Origin: Ruminococcus flavefaciens
GTDB taxonomy: Bacteria; Bacteroidota; Bacteroidia; Bacteroidales; P3
Assembly: GCA_023667315.1 (NCBI GenBank)
Contig: JAMPAI010000010.1
Location: 1 to 64,000 of the forward strand
Length of the DNA: 64,000 nucleotides
Reading direction: 5' to 3'
Shown here: positions 26,404-34,819 of the stretch, piece by piece
How positions within the stretch are numbered: the first letter of the stretch is position 1
Layout: each line of letters begins with the position of its first letter
Notes under the pieces: model-generated
The model's database searches: none
Told to the model about the DNA's origin: nothing
Seen by the model: only the letters and a program-made list of their open reading frames with translations
Translations under genes and position numbers: made by a program

Positions 26404-26411
26404 CAAAGATA
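26404..26411 (-). promoter_or_regulatory. -7 box of the GNAT module (TATCTTTG)
   Basis: On the minus strand a perfect TAnnTTTG octamer ends 25 nt before the start of the 52-aa gene. Confidence 0.55.
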
Positions 26412-26504
26412 ACAATTTATCGCTATCTCCGCACCTTATGAATGCCCGAAGCGGGAATGATATAACAACGAAACCGCAAGGGATTCTGTTTTAAGAATTA
26501 TGCG

Positions 26505-26512
26505 TAAATTTG
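26505..26512 (+). promoter_or_regulatory. -7 box of ftsX (TAAATTTG)
   Basis: A perfect TAnnTTTG octamer ends 19 nt before the ftsX start codon and would drive the ftsX - DUF3098 - uppP run. Confidence 0.55.
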
Positions 26513-26531
26513 CTGCTTTGGCAATCCTACG

Positions 26532-27416
26532 ATGATACAGGAAGAAAACGCGAAATTCGAGAAGAAGAGGATCCGGAGCGCGCATGTAACCACTGTGCTT
26601 TCTATCGCCACGGTGCTGTTCCTGCTGTGCATCCAGGGGCTGATGATGGGCTACACCCACAAGGTTTCCGACTATGTTAAGGAAAACATCGGCCTTACCC
26701 TGATGATCAAGGACTATACCCGCGAGCAGGACATCCTTGAAATGAAGGAAATCATAGACCGATCGCCCTTTGTAAAGAGTTCGCGCTATATCAGCAAGGC
26801 CGAGGCCGCCAGGGAACTTCAGGACGACCTGGGGCAGGATTTCGTTTCCTTTCTCGGCTACAATCCCCTGCTGCCCTCCATCGAGATACACCTCAAGGCC
26901 GATTACGCGACCCAGGACAGCATCGCCAAGTTCGAGGAAGAACTGACCCGCTACCATATCGTAAAGGAAATGTTCTACCAGCCCGACCTCATCCAGCTGG
27001 TAAACGACAACGTGGCCAAGATAAGCTTCTGGCTGGGGCTGATAAGCCTCTTTATCCTCGTGCTGGCGGTTTACCTGCTCAACAACACCATGCGCCTGCT
27101 CATCTACTCCAAACGCTTTACCATCAACACCATGCAGCTGGTGGGCGCCACGGCTTCCTTTATCCGCCGCCCCTTCCTGCGCAAGAGCATGCTCCAGGGG
27201 CTTTTGGGCGCGGTCATCGCCATCGCCGTGGCCTCGTTCGGACTTATCGTGCTGCACAACCGGGTGCCCGAGATCATCAACGGACACGACTCGGGCATGA
27301 TTCTCCGCGTGTTCACGATCGTTCTGCTTATCGGCCTGCTCTTTACGCTGGTATCGGCATGGTTCTCGGTAAACAAGTACCTGCGCATGCGCAATTCAGA
27401 CAACCTGTACAATTAG
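26532..27416 (+). CDS. ftsX: Cell division protein FtsX
   Basis: Membrane partner of the FtsE ATPase; in other bacteria FtsEX activates peptidoglycan hydrolases at the division site. The 294-aa product has a first membrane segment (about 19-40), a periplasmic loop of around 120 residues, and three C-terminal segments (about 173-195, 220-245, 262-282), the FtsX/permease topology. FtsE is not adjacent and must be encoded elsewhere, as in other Bacteroidota. It starts the run ftsX - DUF3098 - uppP with gaps of 7 and 3 bp, which links division with the undecaprenyl carrier cycle. Confidence 0.92.
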   Translation: MIQEENAKFEKKRIRSAHVTTVLSIATVLFLLCIQGLMMGYTHKVSDYVKENIGLTLMIKDYTREQDILEMKEIIDRSPFVKSSRYISKAEAARELQDDLGQDFVSFLGYNPLLPSIEIHLKADYATQDSIAKFEEELTRYHIVKEMFYQPDLIQLVNDNVAKISFWLGLISLFILVLAVYLLNNTMRLLIYSKRFTINTMQLVGATASFIRRPFLRKSMLQGLLGAVIAIAVASFGLIVLHNRVPEIINGHDSGMILRVFTIVLLIGLLFTLVSAWFSVNKYLRMRNSDNLYN

Positions 27417-27423
27417 ACATATC

Positions 27424-27705
27424 ATGGCTATCACTACCGAAAAGACAACGCCCGCCAAGGCTTCCAAGCCCCAATCCGATAAAAAGATGTTCGATTTCGC
27501 GTTCGGACGCAAGAACTACATCCTCATGATCGCGGGCATCGTGGTGCTGGGCATCGGCTACCTGCTGATGACCGGCGGGGGCAGCAAGGATCCCGAAACG
27601 TTCAGCTACGAGCTGTTCAACACCCGCCGCCTAGTGATCGCGCCCTTGGTTATTCTGGCCGGCATCATCATCGAGATCGTGGCCATCATGAAAAAGCCCG
27701 AATAA
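27424..27705 (+). CDS. DUF3098 membrane protein
   Basis: A 93-aa protein with an alkaline, lysine-rich start and two membrane segments: about 37-54 (ILMIAGIVVLGIGYLLM) and 72-88 (LVIAPLVILAGIIIEIVAIM). The FAFGRKNYILM and GGGSKDPETFSYELFNTRR segments are typical of DUF3098, a family known from Bacteroidota and regularly placed between ftsX and uppP. The function is unknown; the constant neighbours suggest a helper in cell-wall synthesis or division. Confidence 0.85.
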   Translation: MAITTEKTTPAKASKPQSDKKMFDFAFGRKNYILMIAGIVVLGIGYLLMTGGGSKDPETFSYELFNTRRLVIAPLVILAGIIIEIVAIMKKPE

Positions 27706-27708
27706 GGC

Positions 27709-28485
27709 ATGGGCTGGTTCGAAGCCCTTATACTGGGCATCATTCAGGGGCTTACCGAGTTTCTGCCGGTGAGCAGCAGCGGGCATCTGGAAATAGGCAA
27801 GGCGCTCTTGGGCGTGGAAGCCACCGACGACCTGCTCTTTACCGTAGTGGTGCACGGCGCCACCGTGCTGAGCACCATCGTGGTGTTTTGGAAAGAAATC
27901 CTGAAGCTGTGCAAAGGCCTGTTCCGTTTTGAACTGAACGCGGAAACGATCTATGTCTTCAAACTCCTGCTTTCGATGATTCCCATCCTCGTGGTGGGCG
28001 TTTTCTTCAAGGACCGGGTGGAAGCCCTGTTCGGCAGCGGCCTGATGCTGGTGGGCTGCATGCTGTTGCTTACCGCCCTGCTGCTTACATTGGCCAATTA
28101 CTTAGGCAGCGGCAAGCGCGAGATCTCGTTCCGCGACGCCTTTGTCATCGGCCTGGCGCAATGCGTGGCGGTGCTGCCGGGGCTTTCGCGCAGCGGCACC
28201 ACGATAGCCACCGGCCTGCTGTTGGGCAACAAGAAAGAGGCGGTGGCGCAGTTCTCGTTCCTTATGGTGCTCATTCCCATTCTGGGCGAGAACATACTCA
28301 GCCTGGCCTCGGGCGAAATATCGGCCTCCACCATTCCCTTGTCCTCGCTGCTTATCGGCTTCTGCTCCGCCTTTGTATCGGGCTGGGCGGCCTGCAGGTT
28401 CATGCTTCGCATCGTAAAGGGCAAGAAACTGGTTTACTTTGCCGTTTACTGCCTTGTCGTGGGCATTCTGGCCATTATCCTCTAA
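27709..28485 (+). CDS. uppP: Undecaprenyl-diphosphatase (BacA type)
   Basis: Removes a phosphate from undecaprenyl diphosphate, recycling the lipid carrier of peptidoglycan and surface polymers; it can confer bacitracin tolerance. The 258-aa membrane protein has the signature [11 protein letters not shown]-type sequence [14 protein letters not shown] (17-30) and the second motif PGLSRSGTT (157-165), with seven or eight membrane segments. In many Bacteroidales truB and queA follow uppP. Here an OmpA-family gene follows instead after 10 bp, so the cluster has been rearranged. Confidence 0.96.
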   Translation: MGWFEALILGIIQGLTEFLPVSSSGHLEIGKALLGVEATDDLLFTVVVHGATVLSTIVVFWKEILKLCKGLFRFELNAETIYVFKLLLSMIPILVVGVFFKDRVEALFGSGLMLVGCMLLLTALLLTLANYLGSGKREISFRDAFVIGLAQCVAVLPGLSRSGTTIATGLLLGNKKEAVAQFSFLMVLIPILGENILSLASGEISASTIPLSSLLIGFCSAFVSGWAACRFMLRIVKGKKLVYFAVYCLVVGILAIIL

Positions 28486-28495
28486 ATTGAACGCC

Positions 28496-30451
28496 ATGAA
28501 AACGGGAACTTCCGTTTTTTTTAAAACGCTTTTGCTGTGGGGGTTTTCCTATGCCCTTGCAAATTTCATTCCCTTGCGGGCGCAAGCCCCCTGCCGTCCC
28601 GATCCGGGCAATCTCAAACGGGCGGAGTTCCATTACGAGAAGGCCATGACCGCCTACCGCGAAGGCCTGCACACCGCTGTCTGGAAGTATCTGCAGATTG
28701 CCAAGAAGACCGAGCCGTGCTTTGCCAAGACATATCTGCTGGAGGCCGTGGTCTATGAAGACGAAAAGAAGAACGACAGCGCGATAAAGGCCTATCAGAA
28801 GGCACTGGCCATCGACCCGGACGTGTTTCCCAACGCCTATTACAGCCTGGCGCGCCTGCAGGCCACTTCCGGCCGTTACGCCGAGGCCGACGAAAACCTG
28901 CGCACCTACCTCGCCTACCCGAACATCAGCAAGGCCATGCGCGAGAAGGCGCAGCTGCTGCAGTTGCGCAACAAGGAAGCACTCGACCTGGCCAAGGACG
29001 CCGTGCCCTTCCAGCCCAGAAACCTCGGCGCCAACATCAATACCGAATACGAAGAATACCTGCCGTTCGTAACGGTCGACGACCAGATGATGATCTTTAC
29101 CCGCCGCTATATGCGCCCTGCCGACCCGCCGGTGCTGGAAGAAGACTTCTTCTATTCGCTGCGCGACACCAACGGGGCCTGGCAGATGGCTCAGCGCATG
29201 GAGGAACCCATCAATTCCGACGACAACGAGGGCGCGCTCTCGATTTCGCCCGACGGCCGTTACCTGTTCTTTGCCGGCTGCAACCGCTCCGACGGCTGGG
29301 GTTCCTGCGACATCTACGCCTCCATAAAGCGCGACTACGGCTGGAGCAAGCCCTTTAACCTGGGCAAGCCCATCAATACCTCGCATTGGGAATCGCAACC
29401 CTGCCTATCTTCCGACGGACGCACGCTCTATTTTACCGGCACCCGTCCCGGCGGCTTCGGCAAAAGCGACCTGTGGCGCAGCCGCCTGATGCAGGGCGGT
29501 GTCTGGAGCGAACCCGAGAACCTGGGGCCGAACATCAACACTTCCGGCGACGAGAACTCGCCCTTCCTGCACCCCGACGGCAAAACGCTCTACTTCGCCT
29601 CCAACGGTCACGGCGGCATGGGCGGCATGGACCTGTTCGTGAGCCGCATGGACAGCAACGGCAACTGGTCGGTTCCGCAGAACTTAGGCTACCCCATCAA
29701 CACCAGCGCCGACGAAACCACCCTGAGCGTGAACGCCCGGGGCGACACCGCCTATTTCAGCAGCGACAACCTGGGCGGTTTCGGCAAGAAAGACATCTAC
29801 TCGTTTCCGCTCTACGAGCAGGCGCGCCCCACCACGGTCTCGTTCATGCGCGGCTTCGTGGCCGACGCCAAGACCCACAGACCGCTGGCCGCCCGCTTCG
29901 AGCTGATAAGCCTTAAGACCGGCATCACCCGCATTTCCTCCACGGCCACCGCCCAAACGGGCGAGTTCCTGGTCTGCCTGCCGGTGGACGAGCCGTTCGC
30001 GCTCAACGTTTCCTGCGCCGGCTACCTATTTTACTCCGAACACATCGCCCTCGACTACGGCAACGCAACCAAACCCATGGAAAAGGAAATATGGCTGCAA
30101 CCCATCGAGAAGGGAACCCATATCGTGCTGGAAAACATATTCTACCAAACGGACAGATACCAACTCGAGAAATCCTCGACCGGCGAACTGGAACGCCTGT
30201 TCCTCTTTCTGGCGCAGAACCCGGGCGTACGCATCGAGATAAGCGGACACACCGACAACGTGGGTTCGGCGCAATATAACAAGACCTTGTCTGAAAACCG
30301 CGCCAAGGCCGTGGCCGACTACCTTATAGGCAAAGGCATAGACCCTGCGCGCATCGTGGCGGTGGGCTACGGTTTCGACAAGCCCGTGGCCGACAACCAA
30401 AGCGAGGAAGGCCGCGCCAAGAACCGCCGCACCGAACTTAAAATACTGTAA
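28496..30451 (+). CDS. OmpA-family protein with TPR and PD40 repeats
   Basis: A 651-aa exported protein. After a signal peptide (about 1-31) comes a TPR-like region (about 40-155), then several WD40-like PD40 repeats (about 180-460) that recur as SPDGRYLFFAG, SSDGRTLYFTG, HPDGKTLYFAS and NARGDTAYFSS. A carboxypeptidase-regulatory-like segment follows (about 475-530), and the C-terminal OmpA domain (about 540-651) ends the protein with TDNVGSAQYNKTLSENRA and the peptidoglycan-binding NRRTEL. This order is common in Bacteroidota, including the type IX secretion and gliding partner PorE, but no other type IX gene is here. The start at 28496 gives the signal peptide. Confidence 0.88.
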   Translation: MKTGTSVFFKTLLLWGFSYALANFIPLRAQAPCRPDPGNLKRAEFHYEKAMTAYREGLHTAVWKYLQIAKKTEPCFAKTYLLEAVVYEDEKKNDSAIKAYQKALAIDPDVFPNAYYSLARLQATSGRYAEADENLRTYLAYPNISKAMREKAQLLQLRNKEALDLAKDAVPFQPRNLGANINTEYEEYLPFVTVDDQMMIFTRRYMRPADPPVLEEDFFYSLRDTNGAWQMAQRMEEPINSDDNEGALSISPDGRYLFFAGCNRSDGWGSCDIYASIKRDYGWSKPFNLGKPINTSHWESQPCLSSDGRTLYFTGTRPGGFGKSDLWRSRLMQGGVWSEPENLGPNINTSGDENSPFLHPDGKTLYFASNGHGGMGGMDLFVSRMDSNGNWSVPQNLGYPINTSADETTLSVNARGDTAYFSSDNLGGFGKKDIYSFPLYEQARPTTVSFMRGFVADAKTHRPLAARFELISLKTGITRISSTATAQTGEFLVCLPVDEPFALNVSCAGYLFYSEHIALDYGNATKPMEKEIWLQPIEKGTHIVLENIFYQTDRYQLEKSSTGELERLFLFLAQNPGVRIEISGHTDNVGSAQYNKTLSENRAKAVADYLIGKGIDPARIVAVGYGFDKPVADNQSEEGRAKNRRTELKIL

Positions 30452-30452
30452 C

Positions 30453-31484
30453 ATGGCGCTCGATTTCGACCCGGAAGCACCGCTTTCGCCCAACGGCAAC
30501 TATTTCGGTTTTCCCTACACACAGCAGGAATCCAAGCTGATATTGGTTTCCGTGCCTTGGGACGTTACCACCTCCTACCGCGCGGGCGCGGCACAAGGGC
30601 CGCAGGCCATACGCCAGGCCTCCCTGCAGTTGGATTTCTTCGACTTCGAGATTCCCGACGCCTACCGGCTCGGTATCGGCACCCTGGATTTTGCAAAATC
30701 CGAAAAGATAGCGGAAGGCTCGGCGCAGTTACGCCCCTTGGCGGAAACCGTCATCGAACAGGGCGAGGACAATACACCCGAAGAACTGGCCAAGGTAAAC
30801 GCCGGCAGCGCTTTCGTAAACGATTGGCTGTACGACACGGCCTCTGCGCTGTTGGCGCAGGGCAAGCAGGTGGGCGTGGTAGGCGGCGACCACAGTTCCC
30901 CCCTGGGACTGATGCGCGCCTTAGGCGAGAAACACGGTGCCTTCGGAATCCTGCACTTAGACGCCCACGCCGACTTGCGCAAGGCCTACGAAGGCTTTAC
31001 GTACTCGCACGCCTCCATCATGTACAACGCCCTGCAGCTGCCCCATGTGGAAAGATTGGTGCAGATCGGCATCCGGGACGTATGCCAAAGCGAACAGAAT
31101 CTGGTAAGGGAATCGAACGGAAGGATACGGCAGTTTTCGGATATGGAAATTCAGAAACGGCTTTTCGAAGGCTATACCTGGAACGATATCTGCCGCGAGA
31201 TCATCGACGCCCTGCCCGCCAAAGTCTATGTAAGTTTCGACATCGACGCCCTGCAGCCCGCGCTCTGCCCGCATACGGGAACGCCGGTGCCGGGTGGACT
31301 GGAATTTTCCCAGGCGCGCTATCTGCTGTCTCTGTTGCGGAAAAGCGGAAAACAGATCATAGGCTTCGACCTCTGCGAGGTAGCCCCGAACCCCGCCGAC
31401 CCTGCCGATGAATGGGACGGGAACGTGGGTTCAAGGATTCTGTATATACTTTGCAACATGCTGCTGGCCCCGGCAAAAGCCTAA
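30453..31484 (+). CDS. Arginase/agmatinase family ureohydrolase
   Basis: A 343-aa enzyme with the three binuclear manganese motifs of the ureohydrolase family: GGDHS (144-148), DAHAD (170-174) and SFDID (261-265). Family members hydrolyse arginine, agmatine, formiminoglutamate or related guanidines. The N-terminal 110 residues are longer than in agmatinase, and the sequence fits the agmatinase family proteins of Bacteroidota, whose substrate is not settled. It starts one base after the OmpA gene and its stop overlaps the convergent yggS-like stop by 4 bp. Confidence 0.88.
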   Translation: MALDFDPEAPLSPNGNYFGFPYTQQESKLILVSVPWDVTTSYRAGAAQGPQAIRQASLQLDFFDFEIPDAYRLGIGTLDFAKSEKIAEGSAQLRPLAETVIEQGEDNTPEELAKVNAGSAFVNDWLYDTASALLAQGKQVGVVGGDHSSPLGLMRALGEKHGAFGILHLDAHADLRKAYEGFTYSHASIMYNALQLPHVERLVQIGIRDVCQSEQNLVRESNGRIRQFSDMEIQKRLFEGYTWNDICREIIDALPAKVYVSFDIDALQPALCPHTGTPVPGGLEFSQARYLLSLLRKSGKQIIGFDLCEVAPNPADPADEWDGNVGSRILYILCNMLLAPAKA

Positions 31485-32164
31485 TAGAGTTTAAGGCTGT
31501 AGTCGCGCGCGCCGAAAATGGAGCTGCCGATACGCACCAGGGTACTGCCCTCCTCCATCGCGACCGGGTAGTCGTCCGACATGCCCATCGATATTTCCCT
31601 GAAATGCTCCTCTCCTGCAAAATAGCCGGTCTGTAAGGTCTGGAAGATATTCCGAAGCGAGGCGAACTCGCGGCGCACCTGCTCCTTGCTGTCGGTAAAG
31701 GTGGCCATGCCCATCACCCCGTCTATACGCACATTCCGCATGGCCTTGTATTGCGGCGATTCCAGCAAGGCTCTGGATTCAGCAAGGTTCAGCCCGAACT
31801 TGGTCTCCTCTTCGGCGATATGGAACTGCAGCAGACAGGACACCACGCGGTTCTCCTTGGCGGCCGCCTTGTTCACGTCTTCCAATAACTCCAGGCTGTC
31901 GATGCTGTGGATCAGGCTCACATAGCCGATGATGTACTTTATCTTGTTGCGTTGCAGATGCCCGATAAAATGCCATTCGATATCGGCGGGCAACACCTCG
32001 TGCTTGGCGCGCATTTCCTGCGCCTTGTTCTCGCCGAACACACGCTGCCCCGCATCGTACACTGCCTTTATTTCTTCTACGGTCTTGTACTTCGATACCG
32101 CCACCAAGCGCACGCCCGGTTTGATCGTGGCGGCCACTTTTCTGTAGTTTTCCTGTAACATCAC
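31481..32164 (-). CDS. YggS/PLPBP family PLP-binding protein
   Basis: A 227-aa single-domain pyridoxal-phosphate protein with the fold-III barrel. The PLP lysine is in LVAVSKYKTVEEI (about 20-32) and further marks are FGENKAQEM, WHFIGHLQRNKIKYI, and SMGMSDDYPVAMEEGSTLVRIGSSIFG near the C-terminus (given in parts). No catalytic activity is known for the family; it keeps free PLP and amino-acid pools in balance. It is the last gene of the ruvX-to-yggS run and overlaps the RibF-like gene by 4 bp. Confidence 0.95.
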   Translation of the reverse strand: MMLQENYRKVAATIKPGVRLVAVSKYKTVEEIKAVYDAGQRVFGENKAQEMRAKHEVLPADIEWHFIGHLQRNKIKYIIGYVSLIHSIDSLELLEDVNKAAAKENRVVSCLLQFHIAEEETKFGLNLAESRALLESPQYKAMRNVRIDGVMGMATFTDSKEQVRREFASLRNIFQTLQTGYFAGEEHFREISMGMSDDYPVAMEEGSTLVRIGSSIFGARDYSLKLY

Positions 32165-32955
32165 GCGTAAAGATGCAAACGTTTTATAAAACTCAAACGG
32201 ATTTCCTCCCCCTCGGCCAAGGTATGCAGGTCGGGAAGCGCCAGACGTTCGTCTAACTGCGCCACCGTAAAATTGAACTTCGCCCCGTTCTTGACCTTCA
32301 CCAGGTAGGAGCCGGCGCCGGGCAAGAGCTTATGAGGGTCCGACACCAGGCAGGCACCGTTCCGATATACGCCCGACAAACCGTAGGCATAGCCCAGCAG
32401 TTCGTTGGCCTGCGCCACGTTGCCGTCCTCCAGCAACTGGCGGATGCGGGTCGAGCTTACGTGCTGTTTCTGCACCACCTGTTCCGGAAAGCGGTCCACC
32501 GCGAAACCGTAACGCCTGCCGTAATCGAGCATCTGCTCGTAACTGCCTTCCCTGTTATGCCCGAAGTTGTGGTTGTAGCCCACCACCATCTTCTTCACGC
32601 CTATTTTTTCCACCAGAATCTTCTCAATAAAACCGGAATACGGAATCTTGGAGAATTCCTCGTCGAAACGCACCATCACCAGCACGTCCAGACCGGCCTT
32701 GGCCAGCAGTTCCGTTTTCTCGGCATCGGTGGAAAGCAAGCCGAAACGCTGCGCATAGGCATCGAACGAATGCAGCACCAGACGCGGATGGGGCGAGAAT
32801 GTTATCAGCACGCTGTTGCCCCGTATCAGTTCCGCTTCGTGCTTGAGCAGGCCGATAATGCACTTGTGCGCCGCGTGTACCCCGTCGAAAGAACCCACGG
32901 TAACCACCGGATTCTTGACCGGCTTCCAGTTTTCCAGTCCGTGAACCAATTCCAT
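32161..32955 (-). CDS. RibF-like FAD synthetase protein with a degenerate flavokinase part
   Basis: A 264-aa protein. The N-terminal nucleotidyltransferase half is recognisable: TVGSFDGVHAAHK (19-31), TFSPHPRL, VVGYNHNFGHN and SSTRIRQLL. The flavokinase half normally begins with a GxxxGRTIGFPTAN-type motif that binds ATP and flavin; here that motif is absent and only about 75 residues remain after the SGVYRNG segment, against about 120 in full RibF. The protein may therefore adenylate FMN or another substrate but is unlikely to phosphorylate riboflavin. A second, complete RibF is expected elsewhere in the genome. It lies between a beta-barrel gene (2-bp gap) and yggS (4-bp overlap). Confidence 0.8.
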   Translation of the reverse strand: MELVHGLENWKPVKNPVVTVGSFDGVHAAHKCIIGLLKHEAELIRGNSVLITFSPHPRLVLHSFDAYAQRFGLLSTDAEKTELLAKAGLDVLVMVRFDEEFSKIPYSGFIEKILVEKIGVKKMVVGYNHNFGHNREGSYEQMLDYGRRYGFAVDRFPEQVVQKQHVSSTRIRQLLEDGNVAQANELLGYAYGLSGVYRNGACLVSDPHKLLPGAGSYLVKVKNGAKFNFTVAQLDERLALPDLHTLAEGEEIRLSFIKRLHLYA

Positions 32956-32957
32956 GG

Positions 32958-34787
32958 CTAAAAGTCGATGCTTAGGCCCACCATAAAGTTAAAGCGGTAC
33001 GAAGGCACGTCATACCAACGGAAATAACGCTGGGATATCAGGTTGTTCAAGTCCACGAAGGCCGTCATACGCTTGATAAAGCGGTACTCGGCGCCTATGC
33101 TCCAGTCGAAGCAGCCCTTGAGCGTAACTTCGCTGCCTTTCCTGTCCCTCGCCTTCATGTTGGTGTAGCCCTTCATCGTGGTATAGACCCACACCCGGTT
33201 CACGATATTGTAGCGGAAATCCAGGTGTGCGGTAAATTCGGGCATATAGTAGAGTTTCTTGCTGTAATGCGAGTATTCGGCATCCACGTGTGCCAGAATC
33301 TTCTCGCTCCAAAGGAAATTCAAGTCGCCGCGCAGCTTGAGGCTGAACACTTTCCCGCTGTATAGCGGTGTAAAATCATTGTATCCGTAAAAATTGAAAC
33401 GGGCACCGTAATCGTAGCGGTAATAGTCGAAACTCAGCACATCTTCCATAAAATGGGCCGAAACCTGCAGTTTGTAGTCGATATGGCGGCTGAAATTCCC
33501 ACTCAAGCCGGCGTAGGCGTTGAATTTATCGCGCGTAAACTTCAAATCGCCGTACATCAAGGGATGCAGGAAGGGATTGGTTGCCGAAATCCTGTCCACC
33601 GTGTTGCGTTCCACGCCGCCTCCCGTTCCGATAAAGAAGGTGAACGCGCGCGGAATGATATGCAGTTTCAAGTCCACCACCGGATTGAACTGGAATCTGG
33701 CGCCTTTCTCCACGCCGTCGCCCCCGCCATGCCCGTAAATATGGAATACCAAGTCGGCATTCAATTCCACAAATTCGTACTTAAAGCGGATGGTCGGCTG
33801 AAAATTTACATGATAGGCGTTGCGCAATACGTTTCCCTTGTGAAATTTCTCGTTGTTCACGCCATACCAATAACTGTCGTTGATTCCGTCGCGGTACATA
33901 TTGTCTTCGAAACGGAAACGGCCGCCTATGCTGAACATATCGGCCGAACGCCGGTTCTCGACCACCACTTTCGACACGCCCCCGTCGAGAATAACCGTAT
34001 TCTCAATGGAACGCCAGTTGGTAAGGTTCAGGTTGTAATCCGCCTTGGCGTCGAAACGCAAGTCGTTGTATGCGGAGGCATTGTCTGTAAAGGTAAGTAT
34101 GCCGCGCGCGTTCTGGAACCAGCGTTTCGGCTTGTTCGCCGCGCTGTTGTTCGGCATCCCCCCCACTTCATTGCTCCCCTTGATGCTTTCTATGATCGCC
34201 GCGTCTTCCTTTCTCGCCGAATCGTTGATCCCGTAACAGTTCACCGCCTTCTGGCCGTACATGATTTCCAGGGCTGTATTGAACTTCTCGCCGAACAGCC
34301 GTCCCACCACATTGGCCTCGTTGAGCGAATGGTCGGTCTTTACGCTGCTGTAGTCCTTTACCTTACCGTAGGCGGAATGATGCCGGTAGGCGGCCGCCAC
34401 CTCGTACTTGCGGTTGCGCCCTATGGCGAAATTGGCGTCCACCAAAGGCGAGAGATGGTTGCCGAAACCCACCTTGACGCTGTTGTTGAACAACTTGGGG
34501 ATTGGCTCGCCCAACACCTTGGCCGGCTTGATGTTTTCGGTGGGATACACGGTGGCGAACGGACGAGAGACAATCTGTATGTCGGAAGGCGGAACCAGTA
34601 TGGACGTATCGGCGGTCCGCGGCATGAACACAGGCTTCTCCACCGCGCCCAGTTCCGGTTGGTAGGGAGCGGTAACCACCACGTTCTCGTTATAGCCGTT
34701 CTGCGTCTTGCCGTTGTCCTGCGCCTGAACCGAAACCATGCACAGGCTTCCCGAAACACCAGCAATCAATATGGATTTTATTTTCAT
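32958..34787 (-). CDS. Outer-membrane beta-barrel protein (TonB-receptor-like, no plug)
   Basis: A 609-aa protein with a signal peptide (1-22, ending in VQAQ) and, from about residue 95 on, a long series of alternating aromatic beta strands ending in SYRFNFMVGLSIDF, a typical outer-membrane C-terminus with final Phe. The N-terminal 90 residues contain the ENVVVTAPYQPEL stretch that recalls a TonB-receptor start, but no plug domain follows. It is cotranscribed with a large TPR protein (32-bp gap). The pair may form an envelope machine in which the TPR protein is periplasmic, but no substrate is evident. Confidence 0.78.
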   Translation of the reverse strand: MKIKSILIAGVSGSLCMVSVQAQDNGKTQNGYNENVVVTAPYQPELGAVEKPVFMPRTADTSILVPPSDIQIVSRPFATVYPTENIKPAKVLGEPIPKLFNNSVKVGFGNHLSPLVDANFAIGRNRKYEVAAAYRHHSAYGKVKDYSSVKTDHSLNEANVVGRLFGEKFNTALEIMYGQKAVNCYGINDSARKEDAAIIESIKGSNEVGGMPNNSAANKPKRWFQNARGILTFTDNASAYNDLRFDAKADYNLNLTNWRSIENTVILDGGVSKVVVENRRSADMFSIGGRFRFEDNMYRDGINDSYWYGVNNEKFHKGNVLRNAYHVNFQPTIRFKYEFVELNADLVFHIYGHGGGDGVEKGARFQFNPVVDLKLHIIPRAFTFFIGTGGGVERNTVDRISATNPFLHPLMYGDLKFTRDKFNAYAGLSGNFSRHIDYKLQVSAHFMEDVLSFDYYRYDYGARFNFYGYNDFTPLYSGKVFSLKLRGDLNFLWSEKILAHVDAEYSHYSKKLYYMPEFTAHLDFRYNIVNRVWVYTTMKGYTNMKARDRKGSEVTLKGCFDWSIGAEYRFIKRMTAFVDLNNLISQRYFRWYDVPSYRFNFMVGLSIDF

Positions 34788-34819
34788 TGTATCTTTCCTT
34801 TTCTTGGTTCAAGCCCCGC

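Noticed and set aside
28496-30451. Type IX secretion component PorE
   Set aside because: The TPR-PD40-OmpA order fits, but the architecture is widespread in Bacteroidota and no other type IX gene is in the window.
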